From: Bacteroidales bacterium
Lineage (GTDB): Bacteria; Bacteroidota; Bacteroidia; Bacteroidales; Azobacteroidaceae
Assembly: GCA_003851245.1 (NCBI GenBank)
Contig: BHEP01000021.1
Span: 1 to 42,003 of the forward strand
Direction of reading: 5' to 3'
DNA length: 42,003 nucleotides
Shown: positions 40,818 through 42,003 of the stretch, one piece after another
Numbering within the stretch: position 1 is the stretch's first letter
Layout of the letters: each line of letters starts with the position of its first letter
Program-made: the position numbers and the translations under genes
Notes under the pieces: generated by a model
What the model was told of the DNA's origin: nothing
Seen by the model: the letters and a program-made list of their open reading frames with translations, nothing else
Database searches by the model: none

Positions 40818-41129
40818 ATGGAAAAGAGAAAATTTAGTAAGGAAGAAAAACTAAAGATCATCAAAGAATGCTCAGAGCATGGCGTTAAGGCAGTATTAGA
40901 AAAATATTCTGTTTATCCTGCCAGTTTCTATTCTTGGAAAAAGAAGTTTGAGACCATGGGGGAGGCCGGTTTTGCCCATGGCATTACTCCCGAGCATTTC
41001 AAGCGTATTAGAGTCTTAGAAAAGGAGAATAAGATGCTCAAAGAAATCGTAGCCGAGAAAGAGTTGGAAGGCAAGCTAAAGGATGAATTGCTAAAAAAGA
41101 AATTTGCCTTGGAGAAAAAAAGGAACTAG
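40818..41129 (+). CDS. IS3-family transposase OrfA
   Basis: 103 residues. The N-terminal helix-turn-helix (about 6-50: KFSKEEKLKIIKECSEHGVK ... YPASFYSWKKKF) binds the element ends. The C-terminal half (about 62-100) is a charged leucine-zipper-like coiled coil (IRVLEKENKMLKEIVAEKEL) for multimerisation. It ends at TAG 41127 just after seven As, and OrfB continues in the -1 frame. The first four codons already form the family's MEKRKFS-type start. Confidence 0.92.
   Translation: MEKRKFSKEEKLKIIKECSEHGVKAVLEKYSVYPASFYSWKKKFETMGEAGFAHGITPEHFKRIRVLEKENKMLKEIVAEKELEGKLKDELLKKKFALEKKRN
41116..41122 (+). other. Slippery heptamer for programmed -1 frameshifting
   Basis: A run of seven A followed by G (41115-41122) contains A-AAA-AAG, the canonical -1 slippage site of IS3 elements. 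Slipping back one base here joins OrfA to OrfB as a single fusion transposase and bypasses the OrfA stop at 41127-41129. Confidence 0.75.
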
Positions 41130-42003
41130 TTAGAAGCTATGTTCTCCAAGGCATAAAGAGAGATGTGGCTCTTAAAATTACAAAGATTTCCAAGCATCAA
41201 TATTATTATAAAAAGAAGAAGAGTAAACAAGGCGTAAAACCCTCTTTAATGAGCACTTACAAGGACGAATCAGGAGATACGCAAGCGGTTTTAAACGAGT
41301 CTATAGTTCAAGAAATCAATCAGATACACAAAGATCCAGACACTGATTATGGATATAGAAAAATTACTAATCACTTGCAAATTCTAGGATATTTAATCAA
41401 TCATAAAAAAGTTTATCGGTTGATGAATGCCTCTCAATTGTTGAAATCAAAGCACGACAAACCAAGTAAAAGTAGGGTTAAATATCGCAAAGTTTTCCCC
41501 ACTAAGCCTTTGGAGGTTTTAGAGATGGATATAAAATTTGTGTGGATTGAGGAGCATAAAAGACATGCTTATATATTGACCACTATTGACACCTTTACCA
41601 GAGTCGTTTTGCATTGGGTGGCGGCTTACTCGATAAAGAAAGAAGATGTTAAAAAACACTGGGAACACATTATAATCAATCACTTACAAAAGAATAATTG
41701 TTTAGAAAAAAATATTAGCATAGAAATTAGGAATGATAATGACAGTAGATTTTCGGCAAAAACAATACAAGATTTTTTCAAGGAAAATCATCTAAATCAA
41801 GTTTTTACGCATCCATACACACCTCAAGAAAATGGTCATATTGAGAGCTTTCATGCTATTTTAGGAAAGAAGCTTGATCAGTTTAATTTTTGGAGCCTTC
41901 AAGAATTGGAGATGATTTTAACTCCTTTTTACGAAAAATACAATAACCATAGGTTACATGCTTCGGTATGTTATTTACCGCCAAATATATTTTTCGAATG
42001 TTG
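41120..42003 (+). CDS. IS3-family transposase OrfB (DDE integrase), partial at the window edge
   Basis: The reading frame (-1 relative to OrfA) is open from the slippery site to the window end, about 294 codons. The retroviral-integrase core is intact: first Asp in VLEMDIKFVW (41528), second Asp in RNDNDSRF (41735), and Glu in PQENGHIESFH (41843). Exactly 35 residues separate the last two, the DD(35)E hallmark. The HTH_21-like region lies upstream (DTDYGYRKITNHLQILGY). The final residues (NNHRLHASVCYLPPNIFF) match the usual C-terminal end, so only a few codons are missing. No ATG near the beginning suits an independent start, supporting expression by frameshift. Confidence 0.9.

Larger units (their letters stand above)
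40759..42003 (+). mobile_element. IS3-family insertion sequence, right end outside the window
   Basis: The left end is placed at TGTTTTAGCCCC (40759), because IS3-family ends begin with TG and the interrupted reading frame stops there. The element carries OrfA (HTH plus coiled coil), OrfB (DDE transposase) and an AAAAAAG slippery site. The right inverted repeat and the target duplication are not in the window, so the exact ends are inferred. Confidence 0.85.

Overview
The window looks like a low-GC chromosome segment from a member of the Bacteroidota, most likely order Bacteroidales. The genus cannot be told from sequence alone. Four signs point there: two SusC/SusD pairs, several secreted proteins ending in a type IX secretion (T9SS) sorting domain, a MurF-alanine racemase fusion, and repeated TAnnTTTG boxes upstream of starts, which are the Bacteroidota -7 promoter element. 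Ribosome binding sites of the Shine-Dalgarno type are essentially absent, as expected for this phylum.

Layout. (1) 1-4.4 kb is core metabolism: a gene fragment leaving the left edge, a Cys-rich DUF3109 protein, phosphoglycerate mutase (gpmI), murB and a PhnP-like metallo-beta-lactamase. (2) 4.5-16.3 kb is a regulated polysaccharide utilisation locus: ECF sigma factor, FecR anti-sigma, an inverted secreted protein of unknown function, an STN-type SusC, SusD, a GH78 alpha-L-rhamnosidase and an AraA-like isomerase. The inferred substrate is a rhamnose-containing glycan. (3) 16.3-16.8 kb is a scar holding a 36-bp exact copy of part of murF and a frameshifted outer-membrane beta-barrel remnant. 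(4) 16.8-20.8 kb is housekeeping: MurF-Alr fusion, a 55-residue 2[4Fe-4S] ferredoxin and a ROK sugar kinase. (5) 20.8-26.7 kb holds three minus-strand T9SS cargo genes, one with an Omp28/thioredoxin-like CPPC domain. (6) 26.7-30.2 kb holds a BACON-like gene relic, then TlpA, DUF6029 and an Omp28-type lipoprotein. (7) 30.3-40.1 kb is a compact five-gene cassette: SusC, SusD, an HExxH metallohydrolase lipoprotein, a DUF4302 lipoprotein and a T9SS protein with an anchor-J-like domain. (8) 40.2-42.0 kb holds a small double-glycine leader peptide, then the first ~34 codons of what looks like a B12-binding radical SAM enzyme. That gene is cut off by an IS3-family element that runs out of the window.

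The most interesting part is region 8. A peptide with a 30-residue GG leader and an unusual Pro/Gly/Val-rich core sits under a textbook promoter, directly upstream of a truncated radical-SAM-like gene. This looks like a ribosomally made natural-product (RiPP) locus disrupted by an insertion sequence. Second is the surface cassette of regions 6-7, where redox-active thioredoxin-fold proteins, an outer-membrane importer and a predicted surface metallohydrolase lie together. All functional statements rest on motif recognition by eye; no database search was run.
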